Source: Sphingomonadaceae bacterium OTU29LAMAA1 (lineage in GTDB: Bacteria; Pseudomonadota; Alphaproteobacteria; Sphingomonadales; Sphingomonadaceae). Taken from it: a stretch of DNA of 64,000 bases. Below the pieces are notes generated by a model. It had not been told where the DNA came from. It worked only from the letters and a program-made list of their open reading frames with translations, and ran no database searches. Position numbers and translations under genes: made by a program. Below are positions 35,435 to 42,416 of the stretch, piece by piece. The first letter of the stretch is position 1, and each line of letters opens with the position of its first letter. The stretch lies in assembly GCA_024072375.1 (NCBI GenBank), contig CP099617.1, positions 1,468,001-1,532,000 of the forward strand, written 5' to 3'.

Positions 35435-36711
35435 GCCGTCGTCAACGCGAGGCTGGCGATTGGCAGACGCAGGACCGTCTCCGCGCCACCGTTCGCGAGA
35501 TTGCGCGCCTGCAATGTCCCGCCGAGCGTCCGCAGCACATTGGTCGCAAGGAACAACCCGAGCCCCGCTCCCTTCCGATCCTTGCTGCTGTTGTAGGGGC
35601 GCCCGAGCGCGGCGAGCACCTCGGCGGAAAAACCGTTGCCATCGTCCCGTACGCTCATCACCACGATCCCGTCCTCCAAGCCCGCAATCAGCGTGATCGC
35701 GGATGCGCCGGCTTCCGCCGCATTGTCGAGCAGATTGGTCAGCGCCTGACCCAGGGCGCGATCCGCGACGATCGGCCGGTCATCGCCCAACCGATCCTCG
35801 AACAGGACGCGGCCCGGCCACGCCGCGACGATGCCGGTCAGGAACCGGCGTAACGTCGTTCGTTCGGGCGCCTCACCGGTCACCTCGCCCGCCGCGAACA
35901 GGATGCCCGAGACGATCGACTTGCAGCGCATGACTTCCGCCTGCATCTCATCGACTTCCGCCGCCAGCCGCGGCTCGCGACGGATCGCCGGTTCGCTCTT
36001 CCAGTCGCCGAGCAGGACCGAGATCGACGACAGTGGCGTCCCGAGTTCATGCGCCGCACCGCTCGCGAGCAATCCCATGCGGATGATATGATCCTCTTCG
36101 GCCGCGCGCTGGCGCATCGCGGCGAGATGCGCGTCCCGACTGCGCAAATTGGCGGCGATCCGCGTCACGAACAGCACCAGCAACACCGCCGCCAGCACGA
36201 AATTGCACCAGAGACCAAGGATGTAGGCCGGCGACAGGCTGGTCGCCAGCCAAGGCGGCAAATTGAGCGGCGGACTGGCCAGCGCGACGATCGCGAACGC
36301 GGCGGACGTGATCCCCACCAGCGCCCAACTCGACCAAGCATGCAGCAGCACCGCACCCATCACCACCTGCAACAGGTACAGCGACACGAAAGGATTGGCG
36401 GCGCCCCCGCTCAGGTGCAATTGCACGGTCAGGGCGACGACATCGCACACCAGCGCGCCGAACAGCTGGAAATTGGTCACCGGCCAGTGCGGATGCCCCA
36501 GCCCCGTCATCACGTTGAGCATGACGAGCGCGGCGAGCACGACCGCCATCGGTGCGACCGGCAGCTGGATGCCGAGCCCGTAATGGACCGTCAGGATCGT
36601 GGCACATTGTCCGCCGACGGCGAGCCAGCGGAGCAGCACCAGCTGGCGCATGTTGCGGGCCGCGGCATCTTCGGGCGCGGGCGGCGGCAGGCGGATAGGA
36701 TGCGTGGCCAT
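35431..36711 (-). CDS. regB: Redox sensor histidine kinase, RegB/PrrB/ActS family
   Basis: Membrane histidine kinase of 426 residues. About six spans lie in residues 23-185. The quinone-sensing GGxxNPF motif is intact (GGAANPF, 101-107). The H-box is SGAAHELGTPLS with phospho-acceptor His220, and Cys262 in VMRCKSIVSG sits where the redox-active cysteine of RegB is found. N-, G1- and G2-boxes follow (LTNLLDNAAEAG, VRDDGNGF, GLGLFLATNVL). ATG 36711 (MATHPIRLPPPA) is preferred over a longer in-frame start. First gene of a two-gene operon with the regulator. Confidence 0.93.
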   Translation of the reverse strand: MATHPIRLPPPAPEDAAARNMRQLVLLRWLAVGGQCATILTVHYGLGIQLPVAPMAVVLAALVMLNVMTGLGHPHWPVTNFQLFGALVCDVVALTVQLHLSGGAANPFVSLYLLQVVMGAVLLHAWSSWALVGITSAAFAIVALASPPLNLPPWLATSLSPAYILGLWCNFVLAAVLLVLFVTRIAANLRSRDAHLAAMRQRAAEEDHIIRMGLLASGAAHELGTPLSSISVLLGDWKSEPAIRREPRLAAEVDEMQAEVMRCKSIVSGILFAAGEVTGEAPERTTLRRFLTGIVAAWPGRVLFEDRLGDDRPIVADRALGQALTNLLDNAAEAGASAITLIAGLEDGIVVMSVRDDGNGFSAEVLAALGRPYNSSKDRKGAGLGLFLATNVLRTLGGTLQARNLANGGAETVLRLPIASLALTTA

Positions 36712-36832
36712 CGCCGCGAGTGTAGGCGCGATCCCGGCTGAGCGCGACAGCGCTCTGCCTCCCCGATACCCCCGCGCATCCTGCATTCGCGGGGGTATCG
36801 GGAATATCGGTGCGGCGAGCGCCGGCGTTTGC

Positions 36833-37432
36833 CTACTTAAGCTTGGCAGCAGTCTCCGCGATGCGCTTGCCCTGATAACGGGCACCCGCCAGTTCCTCCT
36901 CATGCGGCTGACGCGAGCCGTCGCCACCCGCGATCGTCGTCGCGCCATACGGCGAACCACCGCGAACTTCGTCGACGCCCATCTGGCCCTGGAAACCATA
37001 ATCGAGACCGACGATCGTCATGCCGTGGTGCAGCAGGTTAGTAATGATCGAGAACAGGGTCGTCTCCTGCCCGCCATGCTGGCTGGCGGTGGAGGTGAAC
37101 GCGCCGCCAACCTTGCCGACCAGTCCGCCGCGCATCCACAATCCACCGGTGGTGTCCCAGAAGCTCGCCATCTGGGCGGGCATACGGCCGTAACGAGTCG
37201 GCGCACCGACGACGATCGCGTCGTAATTCGCCAGCGCGTCGGGACTTTCGATCAGCGGATGCGCCGTATCGGTCTTAAAATGTGCCGCCTGCACCACCGC
37301 ATCCGGCGCCGTTTCGGCGACGCGGCGGATGTCGACCTCGGCACCCCCGGCGCGCGCGCCTTCGGCGACCGCGTCCGCCATCTGCTCGATATGGCCATAG
37401 GAAGAGTAATAGAGCACCAGAACCTTGGTCAT
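36833..37432 (-). CDS. wrbA: NAD(P)H:quinone oxidoreductase WrbA
   Basis: Flavodoxin-like FMN enzyme of 199 residues reducing quinones by two electrons. Motifs: [19 protein letters not shown] (FMN phosphate loop), [37 protein letters not shown] and the C-terminal [22 protein letters not shown] 37432 is the family start. Divergent from a LysR-type regulator, which is a likely regulator of wrbA. Confidence 0.95.
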   Translation of the reverse strand: MTKVLVLYYSSYGHIEQMADAVAEGARAGGAEVDIRRVAETAPDAVVQAAHFKTDTAHPLIESPDALANYDAIVVGAPTRYGRMPAQMASFWDTTGGLWMRGGLVGKVGGAFTSTASQHGGQETTLFSIITNLLHHGMTIVGLDYGFQGQMGVDEVRGGSPYGATTIAGGDGSRQPHEEELAGARYQGKRIAETAAKLK

Positions 37433-37493
37433 GCGAACGTCTCCAATAAATCTCGTCGACGCCAAGATGGGCGGCGTCGATCGTCGCGTAAAC

Positions 37494-37519
37494 GGAAACG
37501 ATGGAAACCGATCGTTTCC
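37494..37519. promoter_or_regulatory. Repeated GGAAAC half-sites in the wrbA/LysR divergent promoter
   Basis: GGAAACGAT (37494-37502) and ATCGTTTCC (37511-37519) are a perfect inverted pair; a third copy of GGAAAC (37503-37508) sits between them in the same direction as the first. The cluster lies 35-60 nt before the LysR-type gene start, in the 121-bp divergent gap, where LysR-type activators normally bind. Confidence 0.5.
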
Positions 37520-37553
37520 ACGCTAGGTTCCTCCCGCCATCCGGAGGACGAAT

Positions 37554-38477
37554 ATGCGACTACCCGATCTGGAAGCCTGGGCGATCTTCGCCGCCGTCGT
37601 CGAGCATCGCTCGTTCAGCGGCGCCGCGGATGCGATCGGGCTGAGCAAGGCGACCGTATCGAAGGCGATCACCCGGTTGGAAGAACGGATCGGCCAGTCA
37701 CTGTTCGCCCGCACATCGCGCCGGCTGGCCCTGACCGAAGCGGGCAAGCCCCTGGCCGAACACGCCAAACGTATCCTTGCCGAGGCACAGGCTGCGGAGG
37801 AGGCGGCACGCGATGCGGCCAGCGCACCGACTGGCCGGGTCCGTTTGGCGACACCGATGAGCTTTGGGATCAGCAACGTCGCGCCACTGCTCGCCCGCTT
37901 CCTCGCCGCGCATCCGGGCATCGAGATCGACCTGCATTGTTCGGACGCGAGAGTGGATATCGTCGCGGAAGGGTTCGATGTCGCGCTGCGGATCGGCGAT
38001 CTGCCCGACAGCAGCCTGCGCGCGCGCCGGCTCTGCTCGATCGCAGCGCATCTGGTCGCAGCGCCCACCTATCTGATGGCGCATGGGACCCCGACGCATC
38101 CGTCGGAACTCACCCGGCACCGCATTCTCGGCTATTCGAACGTGCTCGGCCCGTGGCGATTCCAGCATGCCGACGGCGGCGATGTCGCGATTAGGCCGCA
38201 GGGGCCGCTGACGGCGAACAGCGGCGAGGCGTTGCTGCCGACCCTGATCGCCGGTCTCGGCATCGCGCGCCTGCCCGGCTTCATCGTCGGGCCGCACATC
38301 GCCAGCGGGGAGGTGGTGGAGATACTGCCCGAATGGGCGCCGGAACCGATCGGCCTTCACATCCTGACGCCGCCCAGCACGCTGCGTCCGGCCCGCGTCG
38401 AGGCGCTGATCGCGTTTCTGTCAGCCACGCTGCACGATCCGTGTGCGGTGAGGGATCAGCCCGATCGCGCAACCTGA
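37554..38477 (+). CDS. LysR-family transcriptional regulator
   Basis: Regulator of 307 residues with an N-terminal winged helix (FSGAADAIGLSKATVSKAI as the recognition region, about 20-40) and a periplasmic-binding-protein-like effector domain (about 90-295). Sequence of the domain start (GRVRLATPMSFGISNVAPLL) places it in the CrgA/AaeR-like subgroup that often controls quinone- or aromatic-stress genes. Divergent from wrbA. The last 22 nt overlap, antisense, the 3' end of the SDR gene. Confidence 0.9.
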   Translation: MRLPDLEAWAIFAAVVEHRSFSGAADAIGLSKATVSKAITRLEERIGQSLFARTSRRLALTEAGKPLAEHAKRILAEAQAAEEAARDAASAPTGRVRLATPMSFGISNVAPLLARFLAAHPGIEIDLHCSDARVDIVAEGFDVALRIGDLPDSSLRARRLCSIAAHLVAAPTYLMAHGTPTHPSELTRHRILGYSNVLGPWRFQHADGGDVAIRPQGPLTANSGEALLPTLIAGLGIARLPGFIVGPHIASGEVVEILPEWAPEPIGLHILTPPSTLRPARVEALIAFLSATLHDPCAVRDQPDRAT

Positions 38478-39208
38478 AATCCCGCGAACGACTGGCTAAC
38501 CGGCATCAACTCCAGGCGGTTGATGTTGAGGTGCGGCGGCAGCGTCGCGACCCAAAGCATCGTCGCCGCGATATCCTCCGCCGTCATCGGATCGGCGCCC
38601 TTGTAGAGCGCGTCGGACGCCTGCTGACTGCCGCCGGTGCGCACCTTGGTGAACTCCGTCTCCACCATCCCCGGCTCGATCGAGGTGACGCGCACGCCCT
38701 TGCCATGCAGGTCCGACCGCAGGCCGAGCGAGAACTGCTCGACGAAGGCCTTGGTGCCGCCATAGACGTTGCCGCCGGCATAGGGGTAGGTCGCGGCGAC
38801 CGACGACAGGTTGATGATCGCACCCTTGCGCGCGATCAGCCCGGGCAGCAGCCGATGCGTCAGCGATACCAGAGCCGTGACGTTGGTCGCGATCATCGTC
38901 CGCCAGTCGGCCGGGTCCGCCTCGTGCGCCGGTTTCGTACCCAATGCGAGCCCCGCATTGTTGATGAGCAGATCGATTGCCCGCCAATCGTCCGGCAGGC
39001 TCGCCAGAGTCGCGTCCATCGCGTCGTCGTCGGAGACATCGAACGCGAGCACATGGACCGATTCCGCCCCCAACCTCGCCTGCAACACTGCCAGCCGGTC
39101 AGCCCGCCGTCCGGTCGCGATCACGCGCCAGCCCGCGCCCACGAACTCCTCGACCGCAGCAAGGCCGATGCCGGAGGTCGCGCCGGTGATGAAGGCGGTG
39201 GGTGTCAT
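38456..39208 (-). CDS. SDR-family NAD(P)-dependent oxidoreductase
   Basis: Classical short-chain dehydrogenase of 250 residues: FITGATSGIGLAAVEEF (cofactor loop), LLINNAGLALG, the catalytic Ser in INLSSVAATY and YGGTKAF (Tyr and Lys). The Arg-rich ATGRRADRL after the second strand suggests NADP. It resembles YdfG-type 3-hydroxy acid dehydrogenases. Substrate not assignable. It forms the left border of the toxin-immunity island. Confidence 0.9.
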   Translation of the reverse strand: MTPTAFITGATSGIGLAAVEEFVGAGWRVIATGRRADRLAVLQARLGAESVHVLAFDVSDDDAMDATLASLPDDWRAIDLLINNAGLALGTKPAHEADPADWRTMIATNVTALVSLTHRLLPGLIARKGAIINLSSVAATYPYAGGNVYGGTKAFVEQFSLGLRSDLHGKGVRVTSIEPGMVETEFTKVRTGGSQQASDALYKGADPMTAEDIAATMLWVATLPPHLNINRLELMPVSQSFAGFQVARSG

Positions 39209-39338
39209 GATGTATCCTTCGGTTGGATTCGCGAGCCGTTCGCTTCGAGACCGCTAGAACCAAATGCCGGCCCGACAATCAACCGGTCTCGCCGCGATGA
39301 AACGCCGCTGGCGAGACGGCAGCCGAGTAACCCCGCTT

Positions 39339-39517
39339 TCAGCCCCCCGCGTCGCGCAGCGGATCCCGCTCGGCCAGCATGACCGGATCGTCCGCCCGCC
39401 AGCGCCTCCTCAAGGCAGAAGGTAGAGGCGACGTTCCGCACCACCTCTTCCCCCGCCGTATCGAGGGTCGGTTTATCCTCGTCGGTCAGCTCAACGCGCA
39501 ACCTGATGTGCGATCAT
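39339..39517 (-). pseudogene. Decayed copy of the toxin 1 immunity gene
   Basis: Start ATG 39517 and stop TGA 39341-39339 mirror the intact immunity gene at 39968-40279. Three blocks match: the first codons (MIAHQVA against MIAMQVA), then ELTDEDKPTLDTA against ELTDEEDLNLDTA after a small deletion and frameshift, and EEVVRNVASTFCLEEALA against QQVVRDIPHGFYLEEALA. The central ~45 residues are deleted. After EEALA the frame shifts once more, and in the shifted frame the end reads DDPVMLAERDPLRDAGG, matching DDPIKLAALEAERDRRG. At least two frameshifts and two deletions make it non-functional. Its ATG still overlaps the stop of the decayed toxin. Confidence 0.85.
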
Positions 39518-39790
39518 GGTTTCACTACGCTTGTCTTGATGTTGGTGACGTTCATCGGTTTGGAGCGCCCTAGCCTTTACCAAGGAAGGGGAGACTCCCG
39601 AACTTTAACGGCCGATGCTGGGCCAGCACTTCGGATTTCCGCAAGAGCTGAGTTCGCGCATTTGGTGCTTGATCACCTTCCATTTGCGGTCGGTAATGTA
39701 GTCCGCCTGGAAGCGGCCGAACTTCACGGGACGTTTCGAACCTTGTATCGGAACATTTCAGTAACAAGACTCGCTTCATCAAGCGGGCGG
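39514..39790 (-). pseudogene. Decayed copy of the toxin 1 C-terminal domain
   Basis: In three different frames this stretch aligns in order with the last ~80 residues of the intact toxin at 40276-41385. First comes GSKRPVKFGRFQADYITDRKW (matching GSKRPVKFDGIQGDYVIDRKW), then ARTQLLRKSEVLAQHRP (matching ARAQIVRQSAVLAEHRL), and last MNVTNIKTSVVKP-stop (matching MNVTNNHVKVVKP-stop). No N-terminal module precedes it, so it is a C-terminal fragment only, as in the orphan cassettes of polymorphic toxin loci. The left boundary is exact; the right boundary (about 39790) is approximate because similarity fades. Confidence 0.85.
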
Positions 39791-39852
39791 GTAACTCAAG
39801 TGACAGCGGTACACCCAACCTGCCCATTCGCAATCAAGGCTTTCGAACAAGG

Positions 39853-39879
39853 TGGTGCCCCACAGGGGACAAAGCTGGG
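39853..39879. repeat. 27-bp intergenic repeat, copy A
   Basis: Identical at 26 of 27 positions to 41511-41537. It begins TGGTGCCCCACAG. Copy A lies 89 nt beyond the stop of immunity gene 1, between it and the decayed cassette. Similarity continues in patches into the following ~30 bases (TATTGG, CAGTCG). Confidence 0.7.
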
Positions 39880-39967
39880 TATTGGAAGATTTAGTCAGTC
39901 GTCAGTAACGCAACGCATCGACGCTGGATCACGCGGCCATACGTTTGACGCACCCACGTCTCGTCGT

Positions 39968-40279
39968 TTAGCCCCTTCTGTCGCGCTCCGCCTCTAACGC
40001 GGCCAATTTGATGGGATCGTCGGCTGCCAGCGCCTCTTCGAGGTAGAAGCCATGGGGTATATCGCGCACCACCTGTTGCGCCTCGCCGCTGTATCCTTCC
40101 GCTATAACCGGGAATGCGTCCACCAATTCACGTAAAAATCCCTTGTCCATCTCTTGGAGATGACCGCCGAGCGCTTCCATCATTTTCACGGCGGTATCGA
40201 GGTTGAGGTCTTCCTCGTCGGTAAGCTCGAGAAAAACGACATATTCTGCGATAATGCCCGCAACCTGCATAGCAATCAT
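39968..40279 (-). CDS. Immunity protein 1 (predicted)
   Basis: Acidic soluble protein of 103 residues, no signal peptide or membrane span. It has a hydrophobic N-terminal strand (AGIIAEYVVFLEL), an acidic DEEDLNLDTAVKMMEAL and helical segments to LEEALAADDPIKLAALEAE. I do not recognise a named family. Calling it an immunity protein rests on context: its ATG overlaps the toxin 1 stop (ATGA), it is small and acidic, and a decayed duplicate of exactly this toxin C-terminus and gene lies just downstream. Neutralisation would be by direct binding in the cytoplasm. Confidence 0.7.
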   Translation of the reverse strand: MIAMQVAGIIAEYVVFLELTDEEDLNLDTAVKMMEALGGHLQEMDKGFLRELVDAFPVIAEGYSGEAQQVVRDIPHGFYLEEALAADDPIKLAALEAERDRRG

Positions 40280-41385
40280 GGTTTGACGACCTTTACGTGG
40301 TTGTTGGTGACGTTCATCGTCTTAAATAATCTCAAGGCCTTGGCCTTCTGGATCGCCGTGGGAACCTCCCACAACCCGATCAGGCGGTGTTCGGCCAACA
40401 CAGCCGACTGCCGCACGATCTGAGCTCGCGCGCGCGGCCTGTCCACGACAGACCATTTTCGGTCGATCACGTAATCGCCCTGGATGCCGTCAAACTTTAC
40501 AGGCCGCTTCGAGCCGTCGGCCATTGTCCGTATCAATGTCGGGGCTTGACCGGGACGCGCGCCGGCTGCTGCGTCGTTATACAGCTTCCATGGTTTTTTG
40601 GATTTGCTCGTTTCCCTGACCCAGCCGATCTGCGGCGGATCATAGCTCGTGCGCGGCACCGCCTTGCGCAGCCGGCTCAATCCGGAGACCTTGCTCAGCG
40701 CCGCCCCGGGCGCTGCCACAAGCGAAATGTTCCCGGCAACCGTCCCCGATGCACGGCCGATATCTCGCGCCGAGGCGTCGGCAATGGCGCTGGCCGCACG
40801 GGAAACCTGGATATAGGCGGGCGTATCCTCAGCAGCGATCGCGGCATCGATCACACCCGCGATTCTGTGACCGGCGTTGCGAACCGTGGTCGCCGGATTC
40901 GTCGTTAGCGCACCATAAACTCCCGCCGCCGTTCCTTTCCCAACATCGTATAGCCCCTCGCCGACTCCACCGATAAATTCGGTAAGAGAACCTGGTTCGT
41001 TACCGGGCCGCCGCCCGTCTATACGCCCGGGCCGCACCGCTGGTGAGGCATAGGTCATCGGCTTTCGGCGCTCTCTCTTCGGCAGTTGAGCAGGCTGTGA
41101 TCCCGCGATCGGCAGTGACGCGATCCGCGACTTTCTAAGTTTCCCTAAGGCAGAAGGGCCGCCAGCGCTGGCCGACGTCCGACTGCTTCCCCTGTTAATA
41201 CCATCGGCCTCTCCCGCTCCATAACGGTGTCCCGAGCCAGCAAAGGTGAATCGGCCATCTGCCGGATCATGCCACGGGTTGAACTTGAGTTCGAGACCGT
41301 CAGGACTGCGTACCGGTGGCAGCGTACCTGTTCGCAGCCACCATGAAAAAGCACTCGACTGCCCACCGCCTGCTATCCTGTTCAT
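40276..41385 (-). CDS. Polymorphic toxin 1, predicted nuclease C-terminus
   Basis: Protein of 369 residues with three parts. (1) Residues 12-52 (WLRTG, then DG-x-ELKFNP, HDP, G-x-FTFA) form a module that is 28/41 identical to the start of toxin 2. (2) A Gly/Ala-rich middle (about 135-240; VGEGLYDVGKGTAAGVYGAL, GNISLVAAPGAALSKVSGL) resembles pre-toxin spacer regions. (3) The C-terminal ~110 residues have KPWKLYNDAAAGARPGQAP, VKFDG (Asp299), YVIDRK (Asp308, Lys310) and GLWEVPT, a D..DxK arrangement like PD-(D/E)XK nuclease folds. No signal peptide or secretion genes are visible. ATG 41385 follows GGAG and is 25 nt from the shared upstream block. Nuclease activity is inference. Confidence 0.72.
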   Translation of the reverse strand: MNRIAGGGQSSAFSWWLRTGTLPPVRSPDGLELKFNPWHDPADGRFTFAGSGHRYGAGEADGINRGSSRTSASAGGPSALGKLRKSRIASLPIAGSQPAQLPKRERRKPMTYASPAVRPGRIDGRRPGNEPGSLTEFIGGVGEGLYDVGKGTAAGVYGALTTNPATTVRNAGHRIAGVIDAAIAAEDTPAYIQVSRAASAIADASARDIGRASGTVAGNISLVAAPGAALSKVSGLSRLRKAVPRTSYDPPQIGWVRETSKSKKPWKLYNDAAAGARPGQAPTLIRTMADGSKRPVKFDGIQGDYVIDRKWSVVDRPRARAQIVRQSAVLAEHRLIGLWEVPTAIQKAKALRLFKTMNVTNNHVKVVKP

Positions 41386-41410
41386 GCCGCTCCGCCTTTC
41401 ATTACGGCGA

Positions 41411-41443
41411 GAACATCTGAGCAACATTCCGCAACAAGTCAAG
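41411..41443 (-). promoter_or_regulatory. Shared 33-bp upstream block of toxin 1
   Basis: Matches the block before toxin 2 (43107-43139) at 28 of 33 positions and at the same distance from the start codon (25-26 nt). On the coding strand it contains TTGACT, a -35-like hexamer, and then GTTG-N7-GTTC, one base off the alphaproteobacterial LexA operator, around the expected -10 position. Confidence 0.6.
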
Positions 41444-41510
41444 TTTGGACATTACGGGCCAGCGGGACGGTGCCCACCTCGGTCGTCTTCAAAGTACGTC
41501 TTTTAAAGAA

Positions 41511-41537
41511 TGGTGCCCCACAGAGGACAAAGCTGGG
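41511..41537. repeat. 27-bp intergenic repeat, copy B
   Basis: Second copy of the repeat at 39853-39879 (one mismatch). It lies 25 nt beyond the stop of immunity gene 2. Both copies follow an immunity gene, which suggests a conserved cassette end. The first seven bases (TGGTGCC) also match the 3' end of the nearby tRNA-Thr gene including CCA, read on the same strand. Confidence 0.7.
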
Positions 41538-41562
41538 CACTCAAATTATTGGGAAATTGCGA

Positions 41563-41958
41563 TCAGTCGCCGGTGACCTCGCCCTCATCGTCCGGCAGTT
41601 CCTTTCGGACGCGCCGGTTGCGAACGTCCTTCAGCACGTCCTTCATCTCGAACAGCAACGCACGACCCTCGTCCGTCTTCCCGTTGGTGTCGTCGTGGTC
41701 GGCCGCAAATAGCGCCTTGGCCCGCACGGCTAGGTTCATCAGCGACGCATAGCGCTCCTCGCCCAGCTTTTTGCGGACGACCTCGAATCCGCCGGTAAGC
41801 GTGTGGAACTCGCTGTCAATATTTTGCCCGGGAAAGTCGCCGAGACGGTCCACGAATGTCGGCGCATCCAGGATCATCGACCCCAATAGGTCGTTGATCT
41901 CGCTTAGCGAGCCGGGAATGTAGGGTTTGGGATTGAAGTAGGGGTTCGGTCTGCTCAT
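41563..41958 (-). CDS. Immunity protein 2 (predicted)
   Basis: Soluble protein of 131 residues, no signal peptide. It has a Pro/Asn-rich start (MSRPNPYFNPKPYIPG) and helices such as EINDLLGSMILDAPTFVDRL and KKLGEERYASLMNLAVRAKAL, ending acidic (PDDEGEVTGD). No named family recognised, and no sequence similarity to immunity protein 1. Its ATG overlaps the stop of the toxin 2 C-terminal reading frame (ATGA), the same junction as in pair 1, which is the basis for the call. Confidence 0.65.
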   Translation of the reverse strand: MSRPNPYFNPKPYIPGSLSEINDLLGSMILDAPTFVDRLGDFPGQNIDSEFHTLTGGFEVVRKKLGEERYASLMNLAVRAKALFAADHDDTNGKTDEGRALLFEMKDVLKDVRNRRVRKELPDDEGEVTGD

Positions 41959-42416
41959 CGTTTCGTCTCCGGACGAGGAATAGCATAGGTGTGGTCGGAT
42001 CCGAGCTGGCGCGGGCGGATGATGACCACGCGGCTCGGACGGAAATCGGCGTCAAAGAATCCTCGAACTTGCGGTGTGCTCAGCGTCTTGCGGGTCAGGG
42101 TTACGTCGAACGCCACGTCGTTCACCCGCGCATCGGGACGGCGATAGGTCAAATCGCCACCCGAACTATTGTTCTCCCTCCGATTGACCCTCACCGGCCC
42201 CGCGCCTGCCGAGTCGATGCCGATTTGGTTATATTGCCTACGAAGGCGCAAACGCACCTGCTGATCCACATAGTTGCCCAGCGCTTCCTGATCAGACAGC
42301 CTCGGTGTGAGCCGACCTGCCTTAAGCAGCGCCACCCCCTGGTCATATGCCTCATCTGTGCGTCGTTGCACGAAGCGAAGCGTCTCCACCTGCAGCGACT
42401 CATAGTTACCCCTCAC
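41955..42416 (-). CDS. Toxin 2 C-terminal part (separate frame after a break)
   Basis: Reading frame of 153 residues starting at GTG 42416 and overlapping the end of the toxin 2 N-terminal frame by 11 nt. Helical start (ESLQVETLRFVQRRTDEAYD), then a C-terminal domain with VAFDVTLTRK, STPQVRGFFDADFRPSRVVI and PRQLGSDHTYAIPRPE; the FDVTLTRK element again has the D-x-(T)-x-K look of a nuclease core. There is no open frame upstream of GTG 42416 beyond about a dozen codons. Removing one G from the GGGG run at 42409-42412 would join it to the N-terminal part as AREGNYESLQVE. It is either the second half of a broken gene or a separately started coupled gene. Confidence 0.6.
   Translation of the reverse strand: MRGNYESLQVETLRFVQRRTDEAYDQGVALLKAGRLTPRLSDQEALGNYVDQQVRLRLRRQYNQIGIDSAGAGPVRVNRRENNSSGGDLTYRRPDARVNDVAFDVTLTRKTLSTPQVRGFFDADFRPSRVVIIRPRQLGSDHTYAIPRPETKR

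Noticed and set aside
39506-39997. 163-codon plus-strand frame across the decayed cassette
   Set aside because: The opposite strand aligns with toxin 1 and its immunity gene; the plus-strand translation has no recognisable features.
42406-42416. Programmed ribosomal frameshift in toxin 2 as a firm call
   Set aside because: A GGGG run alone is not a recognised slippery heptamer, and no downstream stimulatory structure was established; mutation or sequencing error is as likely.
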